Of a DNA stretch of 64,000 bases, positions 22,450 through 34,176 are shown one piece after another. The stretch comes from Isoetes taiwanensis. Taxonomy: Eukaryota > Streptophyta > Lycopodiopsida > Isoetales > Isoetaceae. The notes under the pieces were generated by a model. It ran no database searches. It was not told the DNA's origin and saw nothing but the letters and a program-made list of their open reading frames with translations. Position numbers and translations under genes: made by a program. Position 1 is the stretch's first letter. Each line of letters starts with the position of its first letter. The stretch spans positions 29,547,305 to 29,611,304 of the forward strand of contig JAJEKV010000004.1 in the NCBI GenBank assembly GCA_021234155.1. The letters run 5' to 3'.

Positions 22450-24225
22450 TTTTCTAACCTAAGGCGCCACTGCCTCAGCCTCTAGGCGCTTCGGCGCCAG
22501 CCTTTGAAGCAGTAGGAGAAGCGTAGCCCTAGTTTCCAGCCCAGCTCCAGTCCTCAGCAAGGTCTTCGGCAACCTTAAGGCCCAGTTCGGCAGGGTCCAG
22601 CAGGTCTTCAGCAAGCTTGGGGCCCAGCTCGGCAGGGTCCAGTCAGTCCGGCCACAGCAGCATCCGCCAGCCTGATTTTTGCCCTCGGTTTGATCCACAA
22701 GGTTTGCATCAGGCCAGTTCTTGCAGGTTCCTCTTCCGTGGCAGCACATCCCTCGACCTAATTTGGCCTGGCAATCCTAGCTCTTGCATCAACGGCCCAG
22801 CTCCTTTTCCAGCACGGCCCTAGAGTCAGGAATGACCCTATCTCTTTGCCTTTATTGGCACAGCGGCATCACAGCCCTCGTTGCAATTTCATATATCTCA
22901 GGCCAGCTACTGATCTCTGGCCAGCTACTAATTTCTAGCCCCCTCTTAAATTCTCCTTGCCTTGGTCTGCTCCTACCTCGGTCTAGCTATTTGCAGCTCG
23001 TTCGACTCGTTCTTTTGGCCTCACCTAGTTCCTATTTCATAGAGCATCAACATGACCTGTGCGATCAAACGTATGGCCAGAGAGACCCGCAAGGCAAAGA
23101 ACCTTATTAGGGTGCTCGTGCCATCTGATAAGCCCTATGACCCCACGATAGAGCCCTATCTCTAGGCAGCCCCCTCCTTTGGATCCCAACGTCCAATCTT
23201 GGCACAATTGGCTCCCCTTTGCATCCTCGGCTCTGACCACGAGCGGAATAGCGCTTTCGGATCCCTTTGTATGCCCCCGAAGTGTTGGACAAGCTTTACG
23301 GTCAATCTACCATCTTGCCGAGACATCGTTCAATTACTCTTAGAGCCGGGTGCGGCTTCTAGAGATCTTGCTACTACGGTCGGCAGAGCGCGGTAATGTT
23401 TCACCAATGTCTATCGAACACCGGACACGATTATGTACATGCCATGCCTCGGGGAAGATGCTCACAATTACCTAGGCCCACCGCGGCCCATTTGGAAGGA
23501 TGGCTTTGCCCGGCCGGGCGGCGAAGGTCCCACCGAGGACCCTAATGCGACCCGCGAGCACTGCGTCGCGCTCGAACCTACGCATTGTAGGTCTAGAAAG
23601 GCGCAGTGACACTCTCCCGCTATAGTTGAGGTGGACCCGGTTTTTCACTTTCGGGTAATGCACATCTGGTGACGGCGGCGTCTTCTGCGCACCGAGTTGG
23701 AGCGAAGCGACCCGACTGCCCCCGACACTTGCTAGTCCGTTTTCGGGATGGCTTGTCCAGATTACACATCCTCCGTCATGGCAATCACTTGAAAGGAACC
23801 GCCTTTTCTGTCCAGGAAGACCTTACCCCCGCACAGCTCTGCAGACGAAAGAAGGAATTATGCCGAGTCCGCGAAGCTCGACTGCAATGGAAGTGGGCCG
23901 TGTACAGGGGAGGCCAGGCTATCATCCGAGATCATTGGCCGATTGATCCATGAACAGCTTTTGTATAGCCCGGTGCTTCCCGCCTCCGGTTTGGTTTGGT
24001 TTTGGTTGGTTTCACCCTTTTTGTTTTATTGGTCACATTGTTATGGGGCATAGTCCCCGAGTTCTGTTTGGGCTTATGCCCGCTTGTTCTGTTTGTGGTA
24101 TTTGAGATTTATTAGGGGGCATAGCTCCCGAGTTTTGGAAGGACTCATGCCCTGTATGTTTGTAACCGTCTCATAGGCCAGATTTGGCCTCCGTGGACGT
24201 TAAAATTTACTTCCTTCCTTCCATG
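22450..24225 (+). mobile_element. non-LTR element carrying only an ORF1-like region
   Basis: A GC-rich island of 1.8 kb. Its right part encodes a LINE ORF1 C-terminal domain (23590-23953) followed by a 3' region with two GGGGGCATAG(T/C)(T/C)CCCGAGTT-like phrases and the shared tail GCCTCCGTGGACGTTAAAA plus a CTTCC run. No endonuclease or RT sequence lies between the ORF1 stop and the tail, so this copy has lost ORF2 or belongs to an ORF1-only derivative, comparable in layout to the half-L1 elements of mammals. The left border at about 22450 is set by composition only. Confidence 0.6.
23590..23953 (+). pseudogene. LINE ORF1 C-terminal domain (Transposase_22-like)
   Basis: The + strand reads RPDCPRHLLVRFRDGLSR, then LKGTAFSVQEDLTPAQ, RRKKELCRVREAR, WKWAVYRGGQAIIR and a stop at 23951-23953. 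The phrases VRF and DLT/QEDLTPAQ..R...L match the C-terminal domain of L1 ORF1 proteins, which bind single-stranded RNA as chaperones. Text upstream of the methionine at 23669 continues the match (VEVD.V.. RV) in shifted frames, so the N-terminal half is frame-damaged. Confidence 0.65.
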
Positions 24226-24419
24226 TTATAATCATGCATGCATGTCAATAAGCAACCATTATATTATTATCACCTTTATATATGTAAAATCCATTTTGTA
24301 AGATCATTTGTAGTTAAATTTGTAGTTAAATGGTCATGCAAAGTAACATTGTTAATTTTGTATAAACAAGCAACGTGTATTTTAAACCAAGCAAAATTGC
24401 GACCACTTTTTCATGCATA

Positions 24420-24447
24420 CTAGTTATGGTGCCCGGCGTTGCTGAGC
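24420..24447 (-). mobile_element. Helitron 3' terminus, minus orientation
   Basis: On the + strand A is followed by CTAG (24420-24423), seven bases, then GCCCGGCGTTGCTGAGC (24431-24447). Read on the minus strand this is a one-mismatch hairpin followed by a spacer and CTAG, the same as at 44134 and 50929. The matching 5' end should lie to the right. A weak candidate is at about 39929. Confidence 0.6.
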
Positions 24448-27119
24448 TTTAGTAACATTTTGAAGGGATGATTGTTTTTCATTCCTGCATTGTTTGTTCA
24501 GGTGGTAATTTTTACATGGTTAGGTCTGGGTCAGCTTTAGGATGTGAAATAATGTTAAAGCAATGAACACTTTTGAAAGTTGAACTATCTCTATGATGTG
24601 CCATGATTTTTCGTTGATGCTCTTGGCAACGATTTTGATTAATTGAAACAGTGATCTAAAATAATTTAAGTGGAAAAGGATTGAATGGAGGGTTGGAAGA
24701 ACCCCTAAACGCATAAAGAATATGCCATTGCAATGAAATGGGTTTCAAAAAATAGCTTAGAAATATTGTTTTGAATGATTGAAATCAAATGGTTTAATTG
24801 TTTTTAATAAAGTTGTGATTGTTAACCAAACAAAGAGTGGACATATGTAAGAGTATGAAATGTTTGTAGTTCCTAACCAAACGCCAAACAAAGGGAGGAT
24901 GTAAAATGCACTCTTTTACCTATGTCAATATTGCTTTATTTGAATTAAGCCTCTAAAAGTTATTTGAATCCTACATAATTCTCCTCATGTAAGGGATTTA
25001 ATAAATCCTATTGTTTAAATCCTATTGTTTAAATTTGACAAATCTTGAGCCACAAGCTATGAAAAATAGCAGTAGTCTTGCTCTCTCAAGGATTGAAGGG
25101 ATAATCACGGTATGAATCTTACACAAAAAACAGAAGAGATCAAAGACTGTCGATATCCTGTTTTAGAGCATTTGTATCATTCCCAGTTGAATCCGTCTCT
25201 GCAAGAAACAACAAAAAAATTAAACTTGGAAAGAAATGGTCATAAAAACACAGAGGGGTAGATGACCTACCTTATTAGGCTGCACTTTCTGAAATGGTAT
25301 GGGTAGTATAGCCATTTAACTGATCTTGCAAATGCCTGAAACATGCAAGCAGAATTAGCATGTATACACACACATAAGTAATAGTTGCTTGCAAATGCTC
25401 AAAACATGTAACCAAACTCAAGGACAACCAACTCTGCATAAATCCATAGCATGCATAAATCATCTAGCATATAAAATGTCGATTGAATATTGAGATGTTG
25501 TTCAAAGAAAAGCTTAAAATTTTGAAAAATGCAACCGCAATAAACTTCACAACATGCCCGCTCAGGTTTCAGTTAAATCTAGCAGATAACATAGACATAG
25601 ATATGAACATAACATATCTGGAAGTCGTTACTTATCTTGTTTTCTTTGAGCAATCCTGCAAGACATACAATCACGATCCCTAAACTTATGCCTTTAAAGA
25701 GAAATAGAGCAAATAATGTAACAAACCTCTTATTTAAGCGTGATGCAGACCAAAATCTTGCGGCCGATCCAAACCTCTGCATGTCGATCCCCACCTGGCC
25801 GAAATACCTTGAAAATAAAAAAAACTTGATCCCCATTCCATATCCGAGCAAGCGTGGCAGGCATGCCGAAGATAAGGCATCCATGGAAACTTTAGATCAT
25901 AACCCATCGGCCCCAAAATGAAAATATTTTGATATGTCCGATTTTTGGAATTCGGAAATCTTTTCCGACAGCCAAAATATTAAAAACCTTAGAAAAACCA
26001 ACCAAAAAAAAAATCCAAAAAGTTTTCGGAACCCTGGAAAAACCAAATTTAAACAATAGGATAAATAAGTGTGTTCCCAATACAAATATCATATTGAATC
26101 CCATATTCAATGATTTGCTTATGGTGCTCCTGCCTTGATTTATGGCAACCAATTTTGACATGGCTCTTAAGATGATTGTAAACAAAGAGTTAGTTGGCTT
26201 CGTGCCCTAATTTTTCATTTTCTCATACATCTTTATTGCACTTCCCTACTTATAGAACTTGGCATCTATTTTTCATCTTCACATATACTGATTTGGAATT
26301 CAAATCTAAATGAATGTGTTCTTAGCTTCACGCAAACTTGCACACAAGGCAAAGAGGATGAGATGATAAGCAAATAGAAATACATAAGCTAGTCCACTAT
26401 AGCCAATTGAACATCTACCAAATTCCAGGTTGTTTTGCTTCATGCACTCTTTAATAGGATGATATGCAACAGGCTTGAACATAAAAACACCTTGTTCCTG
26501 TCTATTTTCTACAAGTATGAGCTCTGTATCCAACCGTTCTTCATTGCGACAACTTGATGGTCCTTACTAAGACAATCTCAAAGAAAAGGATTCCTCATAG
26601 TCCAGGTTGCTATACTTGGGCAAGCCCCCTTTTTTGTCTATCTACTTGTGTAGCTTTAATTCATGGTGTACAAGGGAATATTAGTTATGGTTATTCAATA
26701 AACATTGCATTTTAATCACTAAAATGCTTAGTATACTAAATAGAAAATACATCATAAACACTTAGATACGGATATCAGGTGCATCTGGATGGAATAAAAA
26801 ACAGTACTAGAATTTTCTTCGCCTCCTGAAATTTAACTTTCCTATGCACCTTGCAGTCAGAGAATGCAAGAGTATACAAAACTTCCTCAGCTAGATGTCT
26901 CCACAAATATGGCTTCCCCATGCTTCTTTAAGACAAGAACTTTCTATCTGTGCATCATCTTTGCATGACTTGGCATTATACATACTTGAGGTTCTAGATA
27001 CACGTCTGCAATTACTGAGCCCTCAGTAGTCATTATCTCCGCTTGTCTAGTATCATCATTACTGCAAAGGTTTTTCCCTTGAAAATCTTTCGAGGCAGGG
27101 GTTTTTTAATCCTAGTAGT
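24448..27119. other. no gene recognised
   Basis: AT-rich DNA. Several short frames on the minus strand between 25579 and 26185 are hydrophobic and without a recognised domain. No splice-compatible conserved exon was found. Confidence 0.4.
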
Positions 27120-27210
27120 AATGATTGTACTAGCCCATTGTATGGGTCCCATGACCTATTGGTCTCCGTGGACGTTAAAAAAACTATTCTATTCTATTCT
27201 ATTCTATTAA
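27120..27210 (+). mobile_element. 3' tail of a non-LTR element with a TATTC tail
   Basis: GTATGGGTCCCATGACC and ATTGGTCTCCGTGGACG are followed by TTAAAAAAAC and (TATTC)n at about 27183-27206. Same signature as at 21190-21275, with a different simple-repeat tail. Confidence 0.5.
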
Positions 27211-27633
27211 ACAAGTAAAATTTAGACTTAGCATACAGACATCCAATTTCTTTGCAAATGCTTGAGCAAGATGCTGTTGCATGGAACATAATGCTTAAAT
27301 ATAAACTACACAAGATGTGCATACCTACCAGCTAATTGCAGTATAGTAGCATGGAATCCATTAACTCCATTGCAAGTGCATTGCAGATCAGCAGTGTGCA
27401 AGGCAATAGATGCTGATTTTTCACAATCGAGTATGTATACTTTCACGATGATAAACAAATATTGGAATAAGTCCCATGCACATTGTTCACCACAATAGAC
27501 CTAGGGTCCAGGGACATACGATCTAGTGTTGGTCCCGAAAATAGGCCTACAAAAGCAAATAGTCCATAATGATGGCTTGTGCAACTTAAGTCCTCGTATT
27601 GTTGGAGGACTTAACCAGTCATTAGAATGTGAA

Positions 27634-28170
27634 TCAGGAATGCATCGTACTCTTGTAGGTGGTGACAAGAGAATTGCATCCGCAAAACACGTTCCAACTT
27701 TGTCCATTTGCTCTCTGTCGATGTACTGGAAGAGTCATTTCTAACACTGGAAAACATATCGCGCTTAATCCAATCACTGAAGCGTGTATGCAGAGCATCA
27801 GAACCAAAATTGGTTGAAGGCACAACAACAGGGGTAGGAGAGGTATTTGTCGACACAGAAGAAGAACATTCATTGGAACTACAGTAGTAGAGGTGTCAGA
27901 AGTGGTACGCAAAGGGGAATTGGGAGAAGTAGAAATGGATTGAGACAAAGGAAGAGAAGGAAATTGCTGCAAATAAAAAATTGAACCAGAAGATACAAGG
28001 CCAAGCATCAAAGTATTAAGCCATCGAGAGTTCACTGGCAACTGGAGTGTAGTACTCGCTTTAGTAGGAATAAAGAACATCCCAAATGAGGCAAAATTGG
28101 AATTTTTTAAAATATCATAGCTTAACTTAGAAGGTAAAACACAAGAAGAGAAAGCATCAAGGTTTGCCAT
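27634..28170 (-). other. open frame of 178 codons, not recognised
   Basis: Begins MANLDAFSSCVLPSKLSYD. The first 75 residues look protein-like; the rest is Leu/Ser-rich and compositionally biased. A second frame on the same strand (27611-27856: WTKLERVLRMQ) may continue it after a frameshift. It could be a remnant of a retrotransposon gag or an unknown gene. No domain was identified. Confidence 0.2.
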
Positions 28171-28678
28171 GGAGGCCGAAATGAATTCCAGAAATTCAAA
28201 AATAAATCCAAAAGCTAAAACAAAATGAGGTGATTGGCTTTCTAATTTGTGAACTTTCTCTCAGGCAACAATTTTGTGTCAAAATAAGCTTGTTCAAACC
28301 CTAAGACATTATCCAAATTTCTTCATGTAAATCCTTAAAACCATGTTACATTTTTATCTAGAACTTTGTTTTACTTAATTGCCAAAATGGATTGTCCTTC
28401 TAGGTATTATAATGTTAACAAAGTAAATTTCCTATACTATCTTAGCAATGATTGGATCAACCAATGAGATTATTATTGCTATGATGATTTTTCTCCATGG
28501 AAATAATTAAAACATAATACATTATTCCTATTTTATATTTAAGCGAGGCATATGGCATCTTGAATTGATTGATTTCAACTAATGTCTACCTACTTGCACT
28601 GTAAAGTATATTTATTGTTAACATGCAAATATAGTTTCTTGAAAAAATAGCTCATGGCTTTGATGTGAATCTACAATG

Positions 28679-28686
28679 TATTTAAG
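28679..28686 (+). promoter_or_regulatory. TATA-like box upstream of the Ser/Pro-rich protein gene
   Basis: TATTTAAG lies 54 bases before the ATG at 28740. The spacing would allow a short 5' untranslated region. No other promoter signal was recognised. Confidence 0.3.
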
Positions 28687-28739
28687 AAATGGATATTGTA
28701 CAATAAACCATTCCTATTAGCTAGTGCCTATCATCCGCA

Positions 28740-30269
28740 ATGAATTTAATTTATTGCTATCTCATTGCATGTTTGTTTCTCTTCACAAGATCATTCTCAA
28801 ATCGTCTCCCCAATGGCCTTATGAAAACAGAAGGGCACTTTCAACCAAGTCTACTGGATATACAGAATAGTCAACCAAAAATCTATATTGGAAGTGGATA
28901 CCAGCACTCCCATCCAAGTACTTTTTGGTCTAAGAGTCCCCAATCTTATCCGCTAGAATCAAAAGTAGATCAAATATCATTTAGAAATAACTATGTTACA
29001 GTTTTTGGGCATACTTATCCCCCTCCAGGCTGGGCCCCCCAAAGCCCACCCTTATCTCCACCTCAGATAAGCCCATCCTCACCTGAGGTAAATCCATCTC
29101 CATCTCAGATAAACCCAATACCAATCATAAACCCATCTCCACCCAAGACAAACTCATATGCACCTGAAGTCAGTCCATCACCAATAGTAAATCCATCTCC
29201 ACCTGAAGTAGGCGCAACACCAATTTATACACCCTCACCAATATATACACATCCATTCTTGACTCCAAGTAGTCCGTTAGCGCCATCGTCATCATCTGAA
29301 ACACCAAATGGAGAAACAACTAATAAGCCATCCATGTCTTCACCTTCATCTACTCCAACTTCATCTACTCCAATGTCATCATCATCTACTCCAATTTCAT
29401 CTCCAACTTCGTCTACTTCGATTTCATCTCCAACTCCATCTACTCCAACTTCATCTACTCCAACCTCATCTTCATCTACTCCAATTTCATCTCCAACTTC
29501 ATCTACTCCAGTCTCATCTTCATCTACACCAATTTCATCTCCAACTTCATCTACGCCGATTGCATCTCCAACTTCATCTATTCCAATTGCATCCCCAACT
29601 TCATATGCTCCAATTACATCTCCAACTTCATCTGCTCCAATTGCATCTCCAACTTCATCTACTCCAATCGTGTCTCCAATTTCATATACTCCAATTTCAT
29701 CTCCAACAAGTTCTCTCACTCCACCACCATCGATAGGTACCGAAGGTCCAAGTGGAGATGTAAACAATGGAGGAAGAGGAATACATAATGGAGAGAGTGG
29801 GAATGCAACAAATGGAGTTGATCATCCTGGAGCAAGAAATATTAGTGGAAGTGGGAGTGCAACAAATGGAAGTGGTCATCCTAGAGCAGGCAATAGTGAT
29901 GGAAGTGGAAATACAATAAATGGAGGTCATCATGCTGGAGGTGGTCATCCTAGTAATGGAGGTGGTCACCCTGGAGCAAGAAATAATGGAGGAAGTGGGA
30001 ATACAATAAATAGAGGTAGTCATCCTAGACCAAGCGGATCTCTTCCTGTGGGACCAAGGGGCCCCCATTCTGAAGGTCTTCCCAGACTAATTCCTGGAAA
30101 TGAAGGTCCAGACTCAGGTGATAGAGGACCAGGAGGAAGAGGAGCTAATGGATTTGCTAGAGGAGCAGGAGACCCTCATGGAAATGGCGGTGTCGGTGGG
30201 AATAGAGATCAGGAAGGTCCAGGTGGTGATGGAGGTCCAGACGGTCCTATAGAAGATGGAGAAAAATGA
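28740..30269 (+). CDS. secreted Ser/Pro-repeat and Gly-rich protein
   Basis: One uninterrupted frame of 509 codons. Residues 1-20 (MNLIYCYLIACLFLFTRSFS) form a good signal peptide. Residues 20-95 are non-repetitive and include NNYVTVFGHTYPPPGWAP. Residues 95-200 carry SPPP-, NPSPP- and SPSPIVNP-type motifs, as in extensin-like and arabinogalactan wall proteins whose prolines are hydroxylated and glycosylated. Residues 200-335 are a TPISSPTSS-type repeat encoded by a minisatellite of 9- and 18-base units. Residues 345-509 are Gly/Asn/His-rich and end acidic (GPDGPIEDGEK). It contains no Cys-rich or enzymatic domain. A cell-wall or extracellular-matrix role is inferred from composition only. 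The intact frame, signal peptide and TATA-like box favour a real gene; no homologue was recognised. Confidence 0.7.
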   Translation: MNLIYCYLIACLFLFTRSFSNRLPNGLMKTEGHFQPSLLDIQNSQPKIYIGSGYQHSHPSTFWSKSPQSYPLESKVDQISFRNNYVTVFGHTYPPPGWAPQSPPLSPPQISPSSPEVNPSPSQINPIPIINPSPPKTNSYAPEVSPSPIVNPSPPEVGATPIYTPSPIYTHPFLTPSSPLAPSSSSETPNGETTNKPSMSSPSSTPTSSTPMSSSSTPISSPTSSTSISSPTPSTPTSSTPTSSSSTPISSPTSSTPVSSSSTPISSPTSSTPIASPTSSIPIASPTSYAPITSPTSSAPIASPTSSTPIVSPISYTPISSPTSSLTPPPSIGTEGPSGDVNNGGRGIHNGESGNATNGVDHPGARNISGSGSATNGSGHPRAGNSDGSGNTINGGHHAGGGHPSNGGGHPGARNNGGSGNTINRGSHPRPSGSLPVGPRGPHSEGLPRLIPGNEGPDSGDRGPGGRGANGFARGAGDPHGNGGVGGNRDQEGPGGDGGPDGPIEDGEK

Positions 30270-30774
30270 AAATTTAGTAATTATCGTTGGCAATTTTACA
30301 AATAGACATCTCTAGTAAAATATTGTGATGTAACAGGTTGAAATTCGATGTTATATATGTAGTTAGAATTATCTCTCGTCAAAATCAGAAAATAAGAATA
30401 TATTGATTCTCTACATATTTATATTTGCAATCTCACAGGGACGAGCTTATTATGGTTTAACTAATGGACTTCTTCCTTAATTTTGTATTTATTATTTCAA
30501 AAAAACTAGCAAAAGTCACACCATAGGATTTTGACCAAGTCAAGCCCCTTGCCAAATCCAAAGAAGTTGTTATATCTTATGCTTGTGACTTATGCCCTCT
30601 AATTCCAATTTTGATCTTTAGAAATATTCTTTGTTGATCAGAAGTTATTTTTACTTCAAGCAGAAACATCACTAGAGAGTTCTATTAGTGTTTTTATTTT
30701 AACAAATCTGTCTATCATAGTATCTTCTATATTTGATCGTTATCACATTAGAAGTTCGCCTCAAATAAAATTAG
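30270..30774. other. 3' flank of the secreted-protein gene
   Basis: AT-rich, with AATAAG near 30390 and TGT-rich stretches before it that could serve for polyadenylation. Nothing else recognised. Confidence 0.3.
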
Positions 30775-31636
30775 TTCCTAGCTAAAGCCAGGTGTATAAA
30801 GGGATGAACCCTAACTAACTCCAGATCTACGTGGCAATGGTTTTGAGAATACCATTTATCTTCTTATCGTGATACGAAGATAAATTTAATTCTCAAAACC
30901 AGCGAGCAACTAACTGAAGAGGAAGCTGAAAGATAAGGCACATCTGGGCATCTCCACTAAACAATAATAGAGTACATCAAATGCTGACAAACAGAGGCAG
31001 CAAAGGCTATGGCACGTAATGGCGATGGAAGCTCGTTGTATGAAAGATTTTGCAACAACCTCTCCAAGAAAGACGAATAAGGACGGATAAGGTGGACAAC
31101 AAAGGCCCAGTATCAATTAGTTTGAGGCTTGAATAAAGCATCTAGCATGTCTACAGAACAAAATCTTAAATCTTTCTAAGACAAAGCAAATAACCCAAGC
31201 AACCACTCTTCGCATAGGGCCAACCTCTTTCCAATTATATGGTTGGATAATTTTCCAGCTACATCTCAAGCAAGGCCAGGATGCAAAAGAGGATGATAGG
31301 CAAAAGAAGCAAATGGTGGAGACAACAATGAGAAGACATTAGTGCTGAAGGAGACAAATATAGAGCAAATTGCCTTTTATTAGGACAAATTTTGCTACTA
31401 GTAAGAACTCGACATATCATCCTCAGCATATTATCAATTTCTAAAAAACCCTTGCAAACATCTGTTCAACTCCAGCCTCTGCATTACCATTCAAAACCAT
31501 TGAACATTCCAAAGCAATACATCTATATATAGCAAAGAAAGACCTTCGAATTATTACCCACGAATCCACATGATCCTAAGAAATCATAAAATAGGCCAAG
31601 ATATGTAAAACAACGAACAAGAGTAATCCGATGAAC

Positions 31637-31734
31637 ATCGTCAAATTCGAGCATCTACATGGACTGAAGTAATAGTTCCAAAGTTATCGTCAAATTCGAG
31701 CATCTACATGGACTGAAGTAATAGTTCCAAAGTT
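31637..31734. repeat. 49-bp tandem duplication
   Basis: Two identical adjacent units beginning ATCGTCAAATTCGAGC. Non-coding. Confidence 0.9.
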
Positions 31735-32400
31735 ATATGAGGCTAGTCTTAAACTATATTTGGAGAAGTAGCTTGGTTGCATATAAAGGGTCTATGTCCA
31801 AATGCACTATTGAAAACCTGATTATAGGTTGAGCTAGACAGAGTTTCTATTTGTTGGAAATGTAGAAAATTTTGGATACAATTTGATTGTTGCATAATTC
31901 AGTACGAAGCCCCTTATAGGAACTGCTTGAAGGAATGTATCTAAGCCCTAATGTGTGCAAAACTCTGCTATATAATATGATCTATAATTACAAAAATACA
32001 GAGGCTGAGACGAGATTGAATAATTTGATAATAATGGAGACTAACCAAGATAATAGTGCAAAGACTTGGGTACAAACGATAGAAATCATTGCCACTTCCA
32101 CAACTGCTTAGCCTAAGCATAAGGTTACACAAGTCCAATGGTGTAAAATAGGAAACGAAACAAAGCAACATGTCTCAAAACATCACTTCACAAAAATTTC
32201 TTGTTAACAAATAACATATAACAAAGTAACCATATCGGATTAGTTCATGCTAAGAGGCAAGAAACAAGCTTCCAAGCAAAGGAAAGGTCACATCTATCAT
32301 GGTCCACCAGTTCTAAGCCCTGAACAGATTTTCCAAATAAATAATATCCACACAACTCAAAATTACAGGCACTATAAGTACAAGAAATAAGGAAGCAAAC

Positions 32401-32545
32401 CCTCTCATCTTAGCTTTACCATCAAAACAATCTTTGTTCCCATGCTCCCCTACTAGGGCAAAAAGATCTATAATATTTTGAATTGTTTGATCTGTGTAAG
32501 GCATGACTGTGTTCCACCACTTATAACTGATGGTTTTGCTGCATT
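32401..32545 (-). other. exon-like segment of an unrecognised gene
   Basis: After a strong acceptor (TCTCCTTTCAG, ending at 32546 on the minus strand) a coding-like frame reads CSKTISYKWWNTVMPYT, DLFALVGEHGNKDCFDG, KAKMR and meets a possible GT donor at 32400. The protein family was not recognised. It may belong with the exon-like stretch at 33143-33359. Confidence 0.3.
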
Positions 32546-33142
32546 CTGAAAGGAGATTGAAAGGAGAAACTCCTTGATAATATGCATGTGTTCTTATGGC
32601 CGTGTACTATACCAGACCAAATAGATATGCATCTTCGATATTAGAACATGACCCATATGATATTTTAGATTGACAGGGGATGAAACTGCCTTAGATGGTA
32701 TCAGATCTGATGGGCCCAAGTATATATGCAGGTGCTCGCCATGACCATGATATTGTAAATGATGTAGAAGGCATTGACTGAAAAATCACTTCGGAGACCC
32801 ATGAGGTATAAAAACCTATAAATTCCAGAACTGCTCAGAGAGATAAAGAGGATGGTGCACATCAAAACAAAAGTAGAGAGATAAAGACGATAGTCACATC
32901 AATAGAAAAGTATTGAGGCCAAATACAAAGAGCAAAGGAAGGAGGAAATACTCAAATAATCTGGTGGAGAACTAAGACGGAAAGTTATTAGAATGAAAAC
33001 AAGAAAGGAAACTTATCTGGTACCGCGTTGATATCAGAACGAGCCGGAGAACTGTCTTAAGAAAAAGGCTCTTTCTTCCTAACTATGATAGCATCATGGT
33101 AAGTAAACTTCGCCAAAGACCCTGGACCCGAGATATTATTCT

Positions 33143-33359
33143 TGTATGGCAGCCATTGTCAGCTCTACAGCAGCTCGTATTTGTTCCAAATCACTGATGA
33201 CATTTTTCCCAGGGATATCAGTTTTTAATAGCGTAATCAAATCAACCTTATCTTCATCTGAACATGATACTGAAGAAGCTTGCTTCAGATACCCATTGAA
33301 TGGCTTGATTGCAAGTCCCAGAACTGCTTGCTTCTGCAGGTTTACTGTTGCTAATTGGG
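33143..33359 (-). other. exon-like segment with stop codon, unrecognised
   Basis: Minus-strand frame AQLATVNLQKQAVLGLAIKP, then SDEDKVDLITLLKTDIP, SDLEQIRAAVELTMAAIQE and TAA. It opens directly after an AG acceptor with a stop just upstream in frame, as expected for an internal or last exon. The charged, helical composition looks like real protein. No family was recognised. Confidence 0.35.
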
Positions 33360-34176
33360 CTTCTTAAATAAGAAGTCCTTTTCACTTCCACAAATTCCCA
33401 GTAACAAAGCCTTCTTGTGTCTGCTTCACTGCCACGGACTACTAGAGCAAAGCAATAGCAAGGTCAGACAAGTCGGAAAGAACTTGCAGAAGAAAACTCC
33501 TGTCAAAACATGATCGTCACTAAAACTTGGTCTGTCAAAACCGTAAAAATCTCAACGAACAGAAAACTTATGCTGGCCCTAGTGCATGCGAAACCAGAAG
33601 CTCCACAAGAGCCGATTTCAAAATGAATAAGCCACAAGCATCCGTCAATTAACAAGCAACTATGGTTCTGGGACAGCCTTTTATGCAAAAGAAGTGAAGA
33701 AGGACCAAAACCGCAGGGGACGAATCCAGGAATGCCGAAATTGATAGACGATTGTTGAGACCACACCTCTGGGGATTATTAACAGCCGATCCTCAAAGCC
33801 AACTGACAAAAAATAGCCGAAAACCAAAACCCCAAGGTAAACACCTGAATGCCAGAGGAAATAAAACAGCGGTGCAAGCAAGGACGGAAGTGGCACAGGC
33901 TAACTTGGGGCGGCCCAAACGAACCAGCAAAAAACCTAAAAATGGAAGAAAACAAAAAGGGGTGAAGCCGCCAAGGCACAAGGAAAGCCAGAAATGGGAA
34001 ACACAGGCAGAGAGACGGTGGGTGGGTGGGAAGATCAAGATCAAAACCGGTGGTCAAGGAGATGCAGATGAGCTGATGAAGGAAAAATGGCGAGAAGAAA
34101 GGTGTATAAAGGGATGAACCCTAACTAACTCCAGATCTACGTGGCAATGGTTTTGAGAATACCATTTCCTAGCTAA

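Larger units (their letters stand above)
30786..34165 (-). mobile_element. 3.4-kb segment bounded by 68-bp direct repeats and an 11-bp duplication
   Basis: Exactly the same 68 bases occur at 30790-30857 and 34100-34167, and TTCCTAGCTAA occurs at 30775-30785 and 34166-34176 just outside. On the minus strand each repeat reads TGGTATTCTC...TTTATACA, so short LTRs with TG..CA ends are possible, but no primer site or polypurine tract was found and an 11-bp duplication is too long for integrase. A retroposed or gene-capturing element is the alternative. The minus strand near 34090-33800 resembles a CT-rich plant 5' leader, and two exon-like stretches follow (33143-33359, 32401-32545). The insertion is supported; its class is not. 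Confidence 0.5.

Noticed and set aside
29225-29767. 180-codon minus-strand frame rich in VGDEIGVDEVG
   Set aside because: It is the antisense of the TPISSPTSS repeat of the secreted-protein gene; the low complexity keeps it open.
33752-34117. 121-codon + strand frame rich in Lys/Arg
   Set aside because: Antisense to a CT-rich leader-like stretch; the bias of the leader explains the basic composition.
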